Assembly: GCF_949987515.2 (NCBI RefSeq)
Contig: NC_082695.1
Location: 86,885,604-86,949,603 of the forward strand
DNA length: 64,000 bases
Direction: 5' to 3'
DNA from: Delphinus delphis
Lineage: Eukaryota > Chordata > Mammalia > Artiodactyla > Delphinidae
Each line of letters starts with the position of its first letter. The stretch's first letter is position 1. The notes under the pieces were generated by a model, which saw only the letters and a program-made list of their open reading frames with translations, was not told the DNA's origin and searched no databases. Position numbers and translations under genes: made by a program. Positions 23,126 to 34,715 of this stretch are shown here, one piece after another.

Positions 23126-23663
23126 TGAATTTTACTGTAAGTAATTATTTCCAATAACTCTGCTTGAAAAAAAGAGAAACAAGTGGAAAAACGGAAGGGA
23201 TCTGTTTCTTGATTTCTTTCTTCTCTTCCGGCGAACTTACCCACCTTTCCCCCAGCTGTCGGCTTTGCGTAGTAAGTGACGTTGGGGGACCCTGGACCTT
23301 TCCTTCCCTCAAGCCAGTGGTTACTGACGCCACCGTTTCAATGTTAGTATGAGCCACTGAAGGTTTTCCCGGAGAAGAGCCCTCAACCACACAGCCTGTG
23401 CACGAGTAATAATTTAAACACTCAGGCTGTCTGGCCCCAGGGCTCTGCCCAGGGCCACAGGTGACTCCCCTCCAGCTGAGAGCCGTGGGGTCTTCTCCCA
23501 GGTGCCTTACAAAGGGGTCAAAATTTAGTGTGCGCCCGGACGCAAGAGGCCAGGAGGCACTGCCCACAGAGCGGAGATGGGCTTCCAGGCGGCCTGCCAT
23601 GTCTCGGAGTGGTCTCGTTAGGGATCCTGCTACTTTAGAAATTTCAGAAAGTGTGCGAAACGT
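23126..23663. other. Intergenic, nothing recognised
   Basis: An antisense ORF of 151 codons (23145-23600) and overlapping + ORFs show no family features. Confidence 0.4.
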
Positions 23664-23830
23664 AACTCAGAGAGGACTGACGTCTTCTCTTAACTCAGAG
23701 AGGACTGACGTTTTCTCTTAACTCAGAGAGGACTGACGTTTTCTCTTAACTCAGAGAGGACTGACGTTTTCTCGTAGCTCAGAGAGGACTGACGTCTTCT
23801 CTTAACTCAGAGAGGACTGACGTCTTCTCT
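23664..23830. repeat. Minisatellite, 28 bp x 6
   Basis: Six head-to-tail copies of a 28-bp unit that begins 'aactcagagaggactgacgt' and ends 'cttctctt' or 'ttttctctt'. Units differ at only a few positions (C/T after TGACGT; one 'cgtag' junction). Every unit contains TGACGT. Confidence 0.97.
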
Positions 23831-23989
23831 CCCCCTTCCTGGCTGCTGAGGAGTGATAGGTTTTCCAAACAAGCAACCTGTTTTTAGAAGGATACGCAGG
23901 AGAACTCAGTGCGATAATTAAAATGGGCCTAGTGGGATCTTTGTGGGATTCTGTTGACACTGAAAGGTTCTTCATGGACTTGAATTCCG

Positions 23990-24070
23990 TTCCTTCCTTG
24001 TTTCATTCAGTGTCTGTTGCACGAGTGCCAGACACCCTGTCAGGGCTGGAGACACAGCGCTGAGTGATTC
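23990..24070 (-). repeat. L2-like 3'-end fragment
   Basis: The text 'ttcattcagtgtctgttgca', followed by 'gtgccagacaccctgtcagg', matches the complement of the L2 tail sentence. Confidence 0.5.
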
Positions 24071-24555
24071 CCTCCAGGCCCAGAGGTGCATTCAGCCCAG
24101 CAAATATGCAGGGAATCTGGGGTGACCGGCTCCGTGATAGGAAAGTGGAGACAGCCATGGGGCTCAGGGTTCAGCACGCCAGCACGGCCACGCCCCTCGC
24201 CATCCTGAATACTTCAGGAGGAAAGACTTGCAGAAAAGGCAGAAGCAGGAAGGCCTCCCCGGGCCCCTCCTGCGCCCACCCTTCTTCCCTGCAACTGGCC
24301 CTAACAGGCTCCCGGGAGAGGTACCGGCCTCCCGACGCCCGGAGGACACGAGTGAGCAGATCCCCAGCCCACAAGCCCTGCCGAGCTCCCCGGGCAGCCC
24401 CTCCTCACAGCCCTCACCTGCCCTGGCCCTCCACGCCATCGACCCGCCGTCGCACCTGACGCACAGCACTCGGGTCCGGCTGGTTCTCCAGGTCCTCGCT
24501 TCCTTCTGAGATTCCCGGGGCAGGTAGAACTTACGGTTTGTTTTTCTTTCTTTCT
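24070..24555. other. GC-rich intergenic, nothing recognised
   Basis: C-rich sequence gives long ORFs on both strands (for example 131 codons + and 101 codons -). They are chance ORFs without domains. Confidence 0.4.
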
Positions 24556-24650
24556 GTATTATATTTTTTAATATTTTTATTGGAGGATAGTTGATTTACA
24601 ATGTTGTGTTAGTTTCAGGTGTACAGCAAAGTGACAAACTTATCCTAAAG
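24556..24650 (-). repeat. L1 3'-end fragment
   Basis: The complement of the common L1 3' UTR: 'ggaggatagttgatttacaa', then 'tagtttcaggtgtacagcaa'. Confidence 0.75.
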
Positions 24651-24930
24651 GTTAATGTTTTCTCCTGTTCGTGTGTTTTTGTCAGTTTAATTTTCAGAGC
24701 AGCTGGGCCCCTTAAGAAGGGAAACAACTTCTCCTGGTGGGACCGAGAGTCTGATGTGGGCGCCAGGACCCAGGCTGACAGTGTGTCCTGGGCTTGAGCT
24801 CTAGAAACTGAGACTTGAAGGGTGACCAGCAATGCACAGGGTGAGGAGCCCGTCTGCACACGCCCTGGGAGCCGACACGTGCTGGGCTGCAGCAGCTGGG
24901 CAGGGGCACGTGGGCTGTTGCTTGGGTGCT

Positions 24931-25383
24931 GGTGTGTCTGTGTGTGTGTGTCTGTGTGAGACTGTGTGTGTGTGTGATTGTGTCTCTGTGTGTGTCTGTG
25001 TGTCTGTGTGTGTCTCAGTGTGTATATGTGTGTCTGTGTGTTTGTGTGTGTGTCTATGTCTGTGTGTGTCTATGTCTGTGTGTCTATGTGTGTGTCTGTG
25101 TCTGTGTATGTATCTGTGTATGTGTCTCTGTGTGTGTGTGTCTGTGTGTGTCTGTGTGTGTGTGTCTCTGTGTGTGTCTGTGTGTGTCTCTGTGTCTCTG
25201 TGTGTGTGTGTCTCTGTATGTGTGTCTCTGTGTGTGTCTCTGTGTGTGTGTCTGTGCGTTTCTGTGTGTGTGTCTTGGTGTGTGTGTCTGTGTGTGTGTC
25301 TCTGTGTGTGTCTGTGTCTGTGTGTGTGTGTCTCTGTGTGTCTGTGTGTCTGTGTCTGTGTGTGTGTGTCTGTGTGTGTGTGT
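24931..25383. repeat. Long (TG)n/(TGTC)n microsatellite
   Basis: About 450 bp of TGTG, TGTC and TATG variants with no other sequence. It yields Cys/Val/Ser-rich ORFs in all three + frames and a His/Thr-rich ORF on the minus strand; none is a gene. Confidence 0.98.
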
Positions 25384-26560
25384 TGGGGGGCGCTGTCCTG
25401 GGGTAGAAGCTGATGGAGACCAGTTGAGTGACGGGATGAAGAGAAACAGACTTGGGAGAAACAGATTTGGGCGCGTCCTTGGGGACTCTGAGCTTCACCC
25501 TGAGGATAAGAGGATTAAATGCAAAGAAGGTTTTATATTTTCTTCTACAAAAATTATCTTTTAGGAAAATTCCTCTTACCTCAGGGGAGCCATTAGATAT
25601 TTTCAAAAAGGGATAAAACTGAAAGCAAGAAAAGAAGGTTAGAGGCATATTTGGAAGTAATGGAACTGAATTTCTTTGAAAATGTTTTTCGCATCGTATT
25701 TTCCCCTGATTCACACTGGCTGCATCAGTTGTGAAAATTGACTGAGAACCCTCCATGACAGAACCTTAGATGAAATTTCAGTCTGTGTAATTGCTCAGGC
25801 CCAACGGGACGGTTTTACTGGAGCCAGTTGTGAAGGGGGATCAGCCTTCCTGACGGGGTCCGTGCTGTTGAGCGCTTCCTCTGGGCTGGGAATCCTGCGC
25901 GCCTCTGCAAGTACTGATGGGTGAGACCAGCACCACAGATCTATTCATTTTAGACAAAAATCAATCATGGGCAAAGTCTGAAGAAACAAATCTTAATTTG
26001 TCAGAGGTAGAAATATCCTCAGGGTATTCACATGCCCACCTTTGAAGAGAAAAACCAGGAAATTCCTGTTCAGTTCGGCAGTTTTTTTCTGGAAGCTATT
26101 GGGGAAGTTTTAGTTCTAAGCACAGCAGAAAGATGGCCGGCGGGGTCTGGAGTCACCCGTCAGCCAGCAGGAGCAAACGGCTCTGGGACGCCGGACGAAC
26201 TGGAGTGAGGGGGTCAGAGGGGTTTGATATTGGGAATATCATTTAAAAGCCCCTGAAGGTTTAAAGAAAACGAGTTACCTTATACTTGAGTTATATATGA
26301 GTTATACTGATACCTTTTGACCTATCCCAGTGCGACGATGGAAATGTTGCTTTGAAAACATTACACTTGGGGACATCTTAAAGTCATAGTCTCAGAATTA
26401 ATCATTAACAGGTCAGTAGTCCTTCTTAAGAAGGTTTTGTGATAGCTAGGTTTAGCAAACCGACTCAACTGTGTAAGCTGTAGCCAGGCAGAGTCCAGTA
26501 GAAAGGGGTGACAAGAGACAAATTCTCTTCAAAAAGTAAGGAGATGAAATAGTCCACTGG
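25384..26560. other. Intergenic, nothing recognised
   Basis: Mixed-composition sequence without convincing ORFs or a repeat I can name. A decayed L2/MIR segment may lie near 25855-25920. Confidence 0.4.
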
Positions 26561-26567
26561 AGAGTGG

Positions 26568-26735
26568 ACCTCTAACTGTGGTCCTGGCCTGGCAGCATCA
26601 GTCTCGCCTGCCTGGAAACACCGTAGAAACCTTGGGCCCAGCCTCCAAGCTGCTGAATCAGGACCCCGGGGGGTGGGACCAGCCCTCCAGGGGACTCTGG
26701 TCCCACCCAAGTTTGGGCTGAAAAGCACTGCGCTG
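26568..26735. mobile_element. hAT-Charlie MER-type MITE
   Basis: The phrases 'ctctaactgtggtcctggcc', 'gcagcatcagtctcgcctgc', 'gctgctgaatcaggaccccg' and 'aagtttgggctgaaaagcac' follow the order of a common non-autonomous hAT-Charlie element (MER3/MER20 style). Confidence 0.65.
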
Positions 26736-27245
26736 TGCTTTGCAATTTCACATCCTTTGGCAAACTCTCTTTCAATCACCAACAGTTATTTTCAGGATGA
26801 TGCTATCGACCAAAGGTCCTTGTTCAGGGAGGACTGTGAACTACTTACAGCAAAGATTCTGTGTTAGTCGAATCTGAAAGGCATCGAGGAGAAGCTTAGG
26901 GCTTTAGTAAGTAGAATTGCAGAAAATCTATTATTTATGAAAAATACATTCAAGACTTGACCTTGTATTCAGCTGAACTCACTGCTGCGGCTTTATTCTG
27001 CTAGAGAATGATTCCCTGAAAAAAGTGGTGATCTGGGGTCTTAATCACGGTGTAATTTCTAAGATTGGTCAAAGGGTCTCATGGAAGTTGAGTCCGATGA
27101 CTGAAAACATGGCCCCGGACCATTTGGTGTGCTGTCACGTACATTAGAACTGTCATGTAGGAGGCACTTTAACAGTTTACAAGGCAATTACATTCTATAT
27201 GTCACCTTATTCCAGCCTATTTGTAGTTGGAATTAATAAAAAATG

Positions 27246-27600
27246 ATTTTTTAAAATTAATTAATTAATTTATTTTTGGCTGCATTGGGTCTTCTTTGCT
27301 GCGTGCAGGCTTTCTCTAGTTGTGGTGAGCAGGGGCTACTCTTCATTGCGGTGCGCGGGCTTCTCATTGTGATGGCTTCTCTTGTTGCAGAGCACGGGCT
27401 CTAGGCACGCGGGCTTCAGTAGTTGTGGCACATGGGCTCAGTAGTTGTGGCTCGTGGGCTCTAGAGCGCAGGCTCAGTAGTTGTAGCGCACAGGCTTAGA
27501 GCCCTTATACAGACACCGCAACAAGGAGTAGCCCCCACTCACCACAACTAGAGAAAGCCTGTGCACAGCAACAAAGACCCAACGAAGCCAAAAAAAAAAA
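27246..27600. mobile_element. Fold-back (inverted) CHR SINE
   Basis: A reverse-oriented long-subtype SINE (27246 to about 27500) runs directly into the tail half of a forward-oriented one, ending in an A-run at 27588-27602. The arms 27276-27353 and 27514-27591 (78 bp each) are imperfect reverse complements around a loop of about 160 bp. Neither copy has the normal tRNA-like head. Confidence 0.85.
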
Positions 27601-27602
27601 AA

Positions 27603-28750
27603 GTATACAGTAGTTGAATGCTTTCTAGTATATTGACAGGGTTGTGCAAGTGTCACCACAATCTAACTGGAGGATAGTTTCATTGCCCTGCAAAGAAACC
27701 ATATTCCTGTTAGTAGTCACTCCTCACTTCTCCCCAGACCCCTGCCCTCAGCCCTAGGCAGCCTCTAATCTACTTTCTGTCTTTACGATTTTCATATTCT
27801 CGACATTTCACGTACAATGTGTGCTTTTTTTATGTCTGGCTTCTTTGACTTAGCATAACGTTTGCAAGGATCTTCAGTTTTGTAGCACACAGCAGTACTT
27901 TGTTGTTTTTATGGCTGAAGAATATGCCGCTATTTAGACAGACCACATTTTGTGTATCCACTCATTCCTTGATGGACACTGGATTTTCCCACGTTTTGGC
28001 TATGAATAACGCTATTATAAACATTTGTGTACAAGCTTTGGTGTGGATGTAGGCTTTTATTTTCATTGGATATGTGTCTAGGTGTGGAATCACTGGGTCA
28101 TATGGAGACACGATGTTCAGCCATTTGAGAGGATACTAGAATGTTATCCAAAGCAGTTGCACCGTCTTGCTTTCCCCCCGGTGATGTATCCGCATGTATT
28201 CGGATTCCTCCACATCCTGGCCAACACTTGCTGCTGTGTCTTTTGATTTTGGCTATCATAGTGCGTGTGAAGTGGTACGTCTTTGTGGTTTCGATTTGCT
28301 TTCTCTGCTGGCAAATGATGTGAGCCTCTTTTTATGTGCTTATTGGCCATTTGTACATCTTCTCTGGAGAAATATCTGTCCGCATCCTTTTCAACATGAA
28401 GGATTTTAGTATCTTTTTCGTGCCTAGCTGCCCTGCCTTCGATGTTGAAGAGCAGTGGTGAGAGTGGAATCCTTACCTCGTTCCTGAGCTTAGAGGAAAG
28501 GGTGTCAGTCTGTCACTGCTGCCCATGATGTTTGCTGTGGGTTTTTCTTTGATGTCCTGTATCAGGTTGAGGAAGGTTCTCTTCTATTCCTAGTTTGTCG
28601 AAGTTTTTTTTTTTTCTTTTTTCAATCGTTAAGGGATGCTGCATTTTGACAAATGCTTTTTCTGCCCCCTTCGCTGTCTGTGCATGAACTTAATAACAGA
28701 TGTATGGTGACCAATCATGAACAGGGTTGAAAAGAAGTGACGTGATTGGT
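27603..28750 (-). mobile_element. L1 ORF2/3' fragment
   Basis: The complement of L1: 'cttctttgacttagcataac', 'tatggctgaagaatatgccg', 'tggaatcactgggtcatatg', then ORF2-derived text ('aatccttacctcgttcctga'). Stops in all frames show it is old. Confidence 0.8.
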
Positions 28751-28884
28751 CACTGGCCGTGACGCACATCTTATTTATGTGGCAGTTTGTGGACTGAAGA
28801 GCAGTAGCAGTGTTTGCACTTCATATAAGTACTCACAGTCTGTCATCTGTGGTAACTGAAAATTGAACTGGGTTCTTGGGGTTG

Positions 28885-29345
28885 ATGGTCAATTTTATGT
28901 GTCAGGTTGGCTAGGCCCTGGTACCCAGATATTTGGTCCAACACCAATCTGTACATGGTTGTGAAGATATTTTTTATTTGAGATTAACTCTTCCACCAGT
29001 TGACTTTGAGTAAAGCAGATTGCCCTCCACAGTGAGGGTGGGCCTCATCCAATCAGTTGAAGGCCTCAAGGGCAAAGACTGAGGCTCCTGGAGAAGAAGG
29101 GATTCTGCTGCAGGACTTGAGCTGCAATGTCTGCTCTTCCCTGACTCTCCAGCCTGCCCTGAAGAGTTTGGATTTGCCAGCCCCCATGATCACATGACCA
29201 GGTCCTTAAAATAAAGCACATGTCTATTTTCCTCTCTCTTTCCCTCTCTGTCTTTATCCTTCTGTCTCTACAGCTGCACACAAACACACACATATATGTT
29301 CACATCCTACTGGCTCTGTTTCTCTGAAGAACCCTGATGAATACC
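28885..29345 (+). repeat. Old interspersed repeat, family unassigned (copy 2)
   Basis: It opens 'ggtcaattttatgtgtcagg', includes 'cctcatccaatcagttgaag' and closes 'ggctctgtttctctgaagaa', parallel to 14785-15232. A CA/CT-rich tract lies near the right end. It is a common mammalian repeat I recognise by text but cannot name with certainty. Confidence 0.7.
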
Positions 29346-30380
29346 TTGGGGGCCGGAGTGTTTAACTAAAATGTGCATAGCAGAAGATGCAAAGCAAGGA
29401 CTTCCTGAGTCATCTTTGATTTTCCTTATTTTTCCAAACTGGGGGAAACTTTCAGAGGCTTGCACTTGGCCTTCCCAGGCTGATGGCACTGACCCCACAG
29501 ACAAAGGCACTGATGGAGGCTTCCACCTTTTGTGGGGGACCCAGGGGACGCTCCACTTACCAACTTTGTAAGGGATGCTCAGTTGAGGTGGCAGGAACAT
29601 CACCATAAAGACCAGTGGTGCTGTTGTCAGCGCCCACGTGGAACCGGGTTCTCTGGCTGTAATGGGGGCGAAGGATCCCGACTCAGGACAAGCCAGGGGT
29701 GTGCTTGCTCGTCAGAGGCCAGGTGAGCACAGAGATCTCAACAAGAAGCAAGGCTGGAGTGGCAGCCGAAGGGCCCGACCGCAGCGAGTCTTATGAGCTG
29801 CTTTGTGTCATGATTGCCCTGACCCTTTTCCTTCACAAAATAAACTTCCCAATTAAGTAATTTTAATATTATTTGAACAACCTTTCCTGACTTTCAGGTA
29901 AGTATTTTTGATAGAAAGTTTTTTTCAGCGATGAATGTTGGCTTTCGGTTTTTAGAAACATCCAGGTCATCAGTAATAGAGCTGTTTCAGTAAGTTGTTT
30001 GCGTATCTCTAGAGATTTCTTCAGAATGAACTCAAGGGGGCGCAATAGAACCATGATGGGAAAAGAGCAAGCGGATGGTCTTGTCTGTGTGTTTTTGTGT
30101 GTAATAAAAGGTGTATTTTGGAAATCAGAATTATCCTCTGCTGGCTTTATCGTATCAACTGTGGATGTGGGGGATTTTATCGGTTGAAGTTGGTGAGTTG
30201 TTTGTCAGATTAGGCAAAAGTTACAAAGTGACAAACGCTCTGATGAATAGCAATTGATTATATTTGTACACAGAAAAATATTTTTAAATTACTGAATAAT
30301 TGAAAATTTCCTGTTTTATCATTTAAAAAATGACAGAATATTCACTCAATTAATGAAATCCCACAATACACAATGTGTTG
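29346..30380. other. Intergenic; possible decayed LTR at left
   Basis: 29350-29860 ends with 'ttcacaaaataaacttccc', a possible polyadenylation-like tail, and reads like an old LTR, but no terminal repeats or partner were found. The remainder is AT-rich with nothing recognised. Confidence 0.3.
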
Positions 30381-31200
30381 AGGATCCCCTTCTGCCCATC
30401 ACTCTCTCCCCTCCCCGGAGTTTGGGGTGGGTTCTTCTAAGTTCACGTACGGACATCACTATATATCAATGCACGTAGAGATATTTATGTTCACATATTA
30501 AGTGTTTAAAAAAATGTGACCAGGCACACATACTGTTTTGTAATGTGATTTTTTTACTCCTAAGTATGTCTCTTGCTGTACTTCCCTGTTAGCAAAGGCT
30601 TAGCTATGTCATTCAGTATTTTTCAGTGCACTTCACAGATATTATTCTTTCCAGTGGATGAATGGAAGGCCACAGAGCGCATGTATCATAATTAATTGTT
30701 CCAGTGTCATTTGGATGGGCACTTGGATAATCTCCAAGTTTCTTACTATTATATGATACAGTAGTGAGCACCCTTTCATATGAGGACAGTGACATTTAGT
30801 TATTTCTGTAGGAAAGACTCCTAAAAGAGGAACAGCCCACTTTTTTTTTTTTTTTTTTTTGCGGTACGCGGGCCTCTCACCGTTGTGGCCTCTCCCGTTG
30901 CGGAGCACAGGCTCCGGACGCGCAGGCTCAGTGGCCATGGCTCACGGGCCCAGCCGGGATCCTCCCAGAGCGGGGCACGAATCCGTGTCCCCAGCATCGG
31001 CAGGCGGACTCTGAACCACTGCGCCACCAGGGAAGCCCGGAACAGCCCACTTTTAATCATTGCCCTCGCTGTGGTTATTCATGTGGTTTATTTCAGAAAA
31101 CATCATGGCCTTTCCTACAATTTACTCTTCCAGATGAATTGTTTTTGTCAAATTCCCCACCACCCTCTTACAACTGTAATTAAGTTTTGATTGAAAGTGC
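30380..31200 (-). repeat. Old L1-like fragment, split by a SINE
   Basis: The complement-type text 'atgtgatttttttactccta' and 'gtcatttggatgggcacttg', then 'gtaggaaagactcctaaaag', fits an old L1. The SINE at 30845 splits it, and similar text resumes after 31055. Confidence 0.55.
30845..31038 (-). mobile_element. CHR-type SINE, young subtype, TSD, 14-bp internal deletion
   Basis: Reverse copy flanked by an exact 16-bp duplication 'ggaacagcccactttt' (30829-30844 and 31039-31054). Compared with other young copies in the window it lacks 14 bp between 'gggcccagcc' and 'gggatcctcc'. Confidence 0.95.
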
Positions 31201-31261
31201 ACTGAAGTTATAGATCAATTTGGGGGGGAATTACTATAGAGTACTTAAATATTGTCTCCAG

Positions 31262-31400
31262 TTTTTTTTTTTTTTGTCCGTACCGTGTGGCATATGCAGA
31301 ATCTTAGCCCTTGATCCTAGTTCCCCAACCAGGGATCAAACCCACGTTCCCCCTGCAATGGAAGTGCGGAGTCTTAACCACTGGACCGCCAGGGAATTCC
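31262..31400 (-). mobile_element. CHR-type SINE, short subtype
   Basis: Reverse copy: T-run, 'gtccgtaccgtgtggcatat' through 'ccgccagggaattcc'. A short TSD 'ttgtctcca' lies on both sides. Confidence 0.85.
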
Positions 31401-31504
31401 CTCTTGTCTCCATTGTTGACTGTTGTCTGTTTACACGGTGGGTCTAGGCACTTTATTCTTTAGTTCATAGGAAAGTTAAGCTATGTTAATCTTATGTTGA
31501 ACTA

Positions 31505-31850
31505 CTTTATTTTTTATTGAAGTATAGTTGATCTACAATATTGTATTAGTTTTAGGTATACAACACAGTGATTCAGCATTTTTATAGATTGTACTCATTT
31601 AAAGTTGTTACAAAATAATGGCTCTATTTCCCTGTGCTGCACAGTGTATCCTTGGATTTTATACATAGTAGTTGGTGTCTCCTAATCCTCTACCCCTGTC
31701 TGGCCCCTCCCCCTTCCCTCTCCCCACTGGTAACGACTAGTTTGTTCTCTATATCCGTGAGTCTCTTTCTGTTTTGTTATATACATTGGTTTGTTTTATT
31801 TTTTAGGTTCTACGTATAAGTGATAATGTTGAACAACGTTATTGAACTCT
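31505..31850 (-). repeat. L1 3'-end fragment
   Basis: The complement of the common L1 3' UTR: 'tgaagtatagttgatctaca', 'gtatacaacacagtgattca', 'ctttctgttttgttatatac'. Only the 3' end is present, which is typical of 5'-truncated L1 insertions. Confidence 0.8.
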
Positions 31851-33984
31851 TCAGTTTTAATAAATTTTTGCCTTCTCCAGATGCTTAGACAGTCACCCAT
31901 ATGTGCAAATGTGACAGCTTTGTTCTCCTTTCCAGTGTTTTTAGCTTTTTATTTCTTTTCTTGCCATATTCCGTTAGTGGCATATAAGATTAATGGCATA
32001 TTCCGTTAACGGCAATGAGATTGTTTTATAGATTCTTTTCTGTCCAGATTCTGGTATTGCCTCTTTGTCCAGAAGAAATATTTCAGAAAGTTTTGTTTTT
32101 CCCTTTGTTCTCAAAGAGTTTAAATCACAAGAAAGAGAGTTGAGTTCCTTGGGACCTTGACAGACTTCATCTGATGCCTTAGTATTTTGCCCCATATGAC
32201 ATACACTACTCAATTTTCTCCTTGTGATTATTAAACTTATTTATCAAATAACATAGAATGGAATATACATTTCTACTCAATATCCTTTCAAAACTAATAT
32301 TTAGGTATCATTAAGTACAGTATTTCATAAATTATTTTAGTCCTAGAGAATCCAGTGAGGAAAAAATGGGCAAAAGTCTGGAAAATATAAAAGACGATAA
32401 AAGAGGGAGAGAGAAAATTAAATCCTGTAATTAAAAAAAAATTACAATAAGGAATTTTTAAAAAGAATGTGGATAAATCCTTGCCTTAAAAAAAAGTGTC
32501 TTAAAAATGTTAAAACTGTGTATCTGAAGTGAAATTTTGAGTGTCAAGCAGCAAAACAGACTTTTAGTAACTTTCTGAAGGTCTCTCAAATAATGAAGGG
32601 TAGAGATGGGTTTGAATCTAAAAGGTTGGATTCCAGATTCCAGGCTGTCACCTGCTGCAGGATCACATCAGGACGAATAATCTATGGAGATGAAGGCCTT
32701 TCTCTGCAGGCTCGTGTTAGCACAGCTGTGTTACTGCAGAGACAGTGTCCAAAGTGGCAACATCACCCCAATTCCCCCTCCAAGAAAAATGTTTCCATCA
32801 AGTGCTTAAAATTCTGCCATTGTAGAAGTTTAATTTTTTCCCGTGAATTTCTGGTTGCTTTTTTCTTTCTCACTGACGAGAGAAACACAGGCCTCTAACA
32901 CAGAGCCCAGTGGATCCGGCATCTTATTTATACTGTGCATGGCTCTGTACCTTTTATTCCTGAATAACAGCCCTTTATAACGTCTTCAAGAAGTTATCTA
33001 AAAAAGACTACAGTTTCTGAGTTATTCCACGCTCAAGATTGTCTTCATCCAGCCCTACCTGTGACTGATAACTTAGCCCGGTGCAGCGTAGGCTCAGCCC
33101 AGCCCCGTGTGTGCTGATGAAATTGTCAATGCCAGGCCCTTTCTTGGTCACCTGTGCTCAGTTTTCTCTTTGGAAGCTGCCATTTTCTCCTTCTAGTCTC
33201 AGAATTCTCAGGATGTGTCTAAGGATGACTCTTGAAAAATTCGTCTTACTTGCCTTGGAGGGGATCTTTCCAACCTGAGCAGTTTTGCTCTTCAGATGTG
33301 CTGGGAAGGTCTTTTCCATTATTTCTTGGCAATTCCTTCACCTCTGTTATCTCTTTTGAGGTCCCCACCAGTCGGACACCGGAGGACAGAGATTCTACCT
33401 TTGTTTTCCCATTTTCTCTCTCTTCCTTCTTATCCTTTTGTTTTCTGTTTCGCTCTGAGACACCTCCTTGACTCTGTTTTGCAGTGCTGCTGCGCTTTTA
33501 AAGAGTTATCGGCATGTTTTAATGTCTGACAGCCTTTTCCTTCTCTGGTTGTTGTGCCTACGAGCACACTAATTCATTCTGTGAACGCAACATCCTCTTG
33601 GATCTCTTGGCATATTAGTTAATTTTTTTCTATTCCCTGAGTTATCTCAGCCTTCTTCCTGTGTCAGTGTTTATCGATCCTTCTCTCCCAGGTCACCCCT
33701 TTTCTTTACACGCCTGGTGGTCTTTCATGACCCATTTATAAGGGATTGATTTTCTAGACTGTGAGTCTGAAATGAAAGAGAAGAGAAGGTGACTCGGGGC
33801 TATATTGCTCAATAGATTGTGAATTGATTTAACCTTACATATGAGAGTATAAGAAACACAGTTAAAGTCATCTGCGTAGGTAGTGGCCACGCTAAAACCA
33901 GACTCCAGCCTCCTGTGCGTGCTTGGCTGTGGAACAGCTCAAAACGGACAGACCCTGAGGGGGGTCCCTGGCTCACTTCCCCAG
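31851..33984. other. Intergenic, nothing firmly recognised
   Basis: AT-rich at left. At 33080-33690 the text reads like an old LINE-derived segment (pyrimidine-rich, 'ctcttttgaggtccccacca'), but I could not assign it. ORFs of up to 101 codons lack any family signature. Confidence 0.35.
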
Positions 33985-34139
33985 CTTTGTGTATTAGCCC
34001 ATTTAATTTCCGCAGTATCCTTTGAGCCGGGTATTATTACCAGTGCTGTCATAATCATCACCAACATCACCATCATTATCTGCTGTGGTTAAGATAAGAA
34101 CATTAGGGCACAAAGGACTTAAGTTTCTTTTTTTCCTTC

Positions 34140-34600
34140 TGTTGAGGTGTTTTTAAAAATTGAAGTGTAGTTGATTTACAATATTATATTAGTTTCAGGT
34201 GTACAGCATAGTGGTTCAGTATTTTTACAGATTATACTCCATTAAAAGTTATTACAAGATAATGACTATAATTCCCTGGGCTACACAATACATCCTTGTT
34301 GCTTATCTATTTTATACACAGTAGTTTGTATTTCTGAATCCTATACCCCTTCGCTCTCCCTTCGCTCTCCCTGCCCTCTCCCCTTTGGTAACCACTAATT
34401 TGTTTTCTATATGTGTGAGTCTGTTTCTATTTTCCATATACATCTGTTTGTATTATTTTTTAGATTCCACGTGTAGCTGATCTCATGCAGTATTTGTCTT
34501 TCTCCGTCTGACTTAGTTCACTAGGCATAATCATGTCTAGGTCCTTCCATGTTGCTGCAAATGGCAGAATTTCATTCTTTTTTATGGCCGTTGAGGTTTT
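34140..34600 (-). repeat. L1 3'-end fragment
   Basis: The complement of the common L1 3' UTR: 'tgaagtgtagttgatttaca', 'caggtgtacagcatagtggt', 'ccctttggtaaccactaatt'. It is very similar in layout to 31505-31850. Confidence 0.8.
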
Positions 34601-34715
34601 GTGTTCTTATCTCACCATGTCAACTTCACTCCCCTGGGCATAGATGATTGTGCCTATTAGCCAAATTGGAATTAAGTTTAATGTCACACTGTACTGAGTG
34701 GCAAAGCTGGGATTT

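Noticed and set aside
23664..23830. CRISPR-like array
   Set aside because: The 28-bp units are directly adjacent with no spacers, and the genome is mammalian; this is a minisatellite.
24832..25756. Cys/Val-rich and His/Thr-rich ORFs of 142-228 codons
   Set aside because: They are translations of a TG microsatellite.
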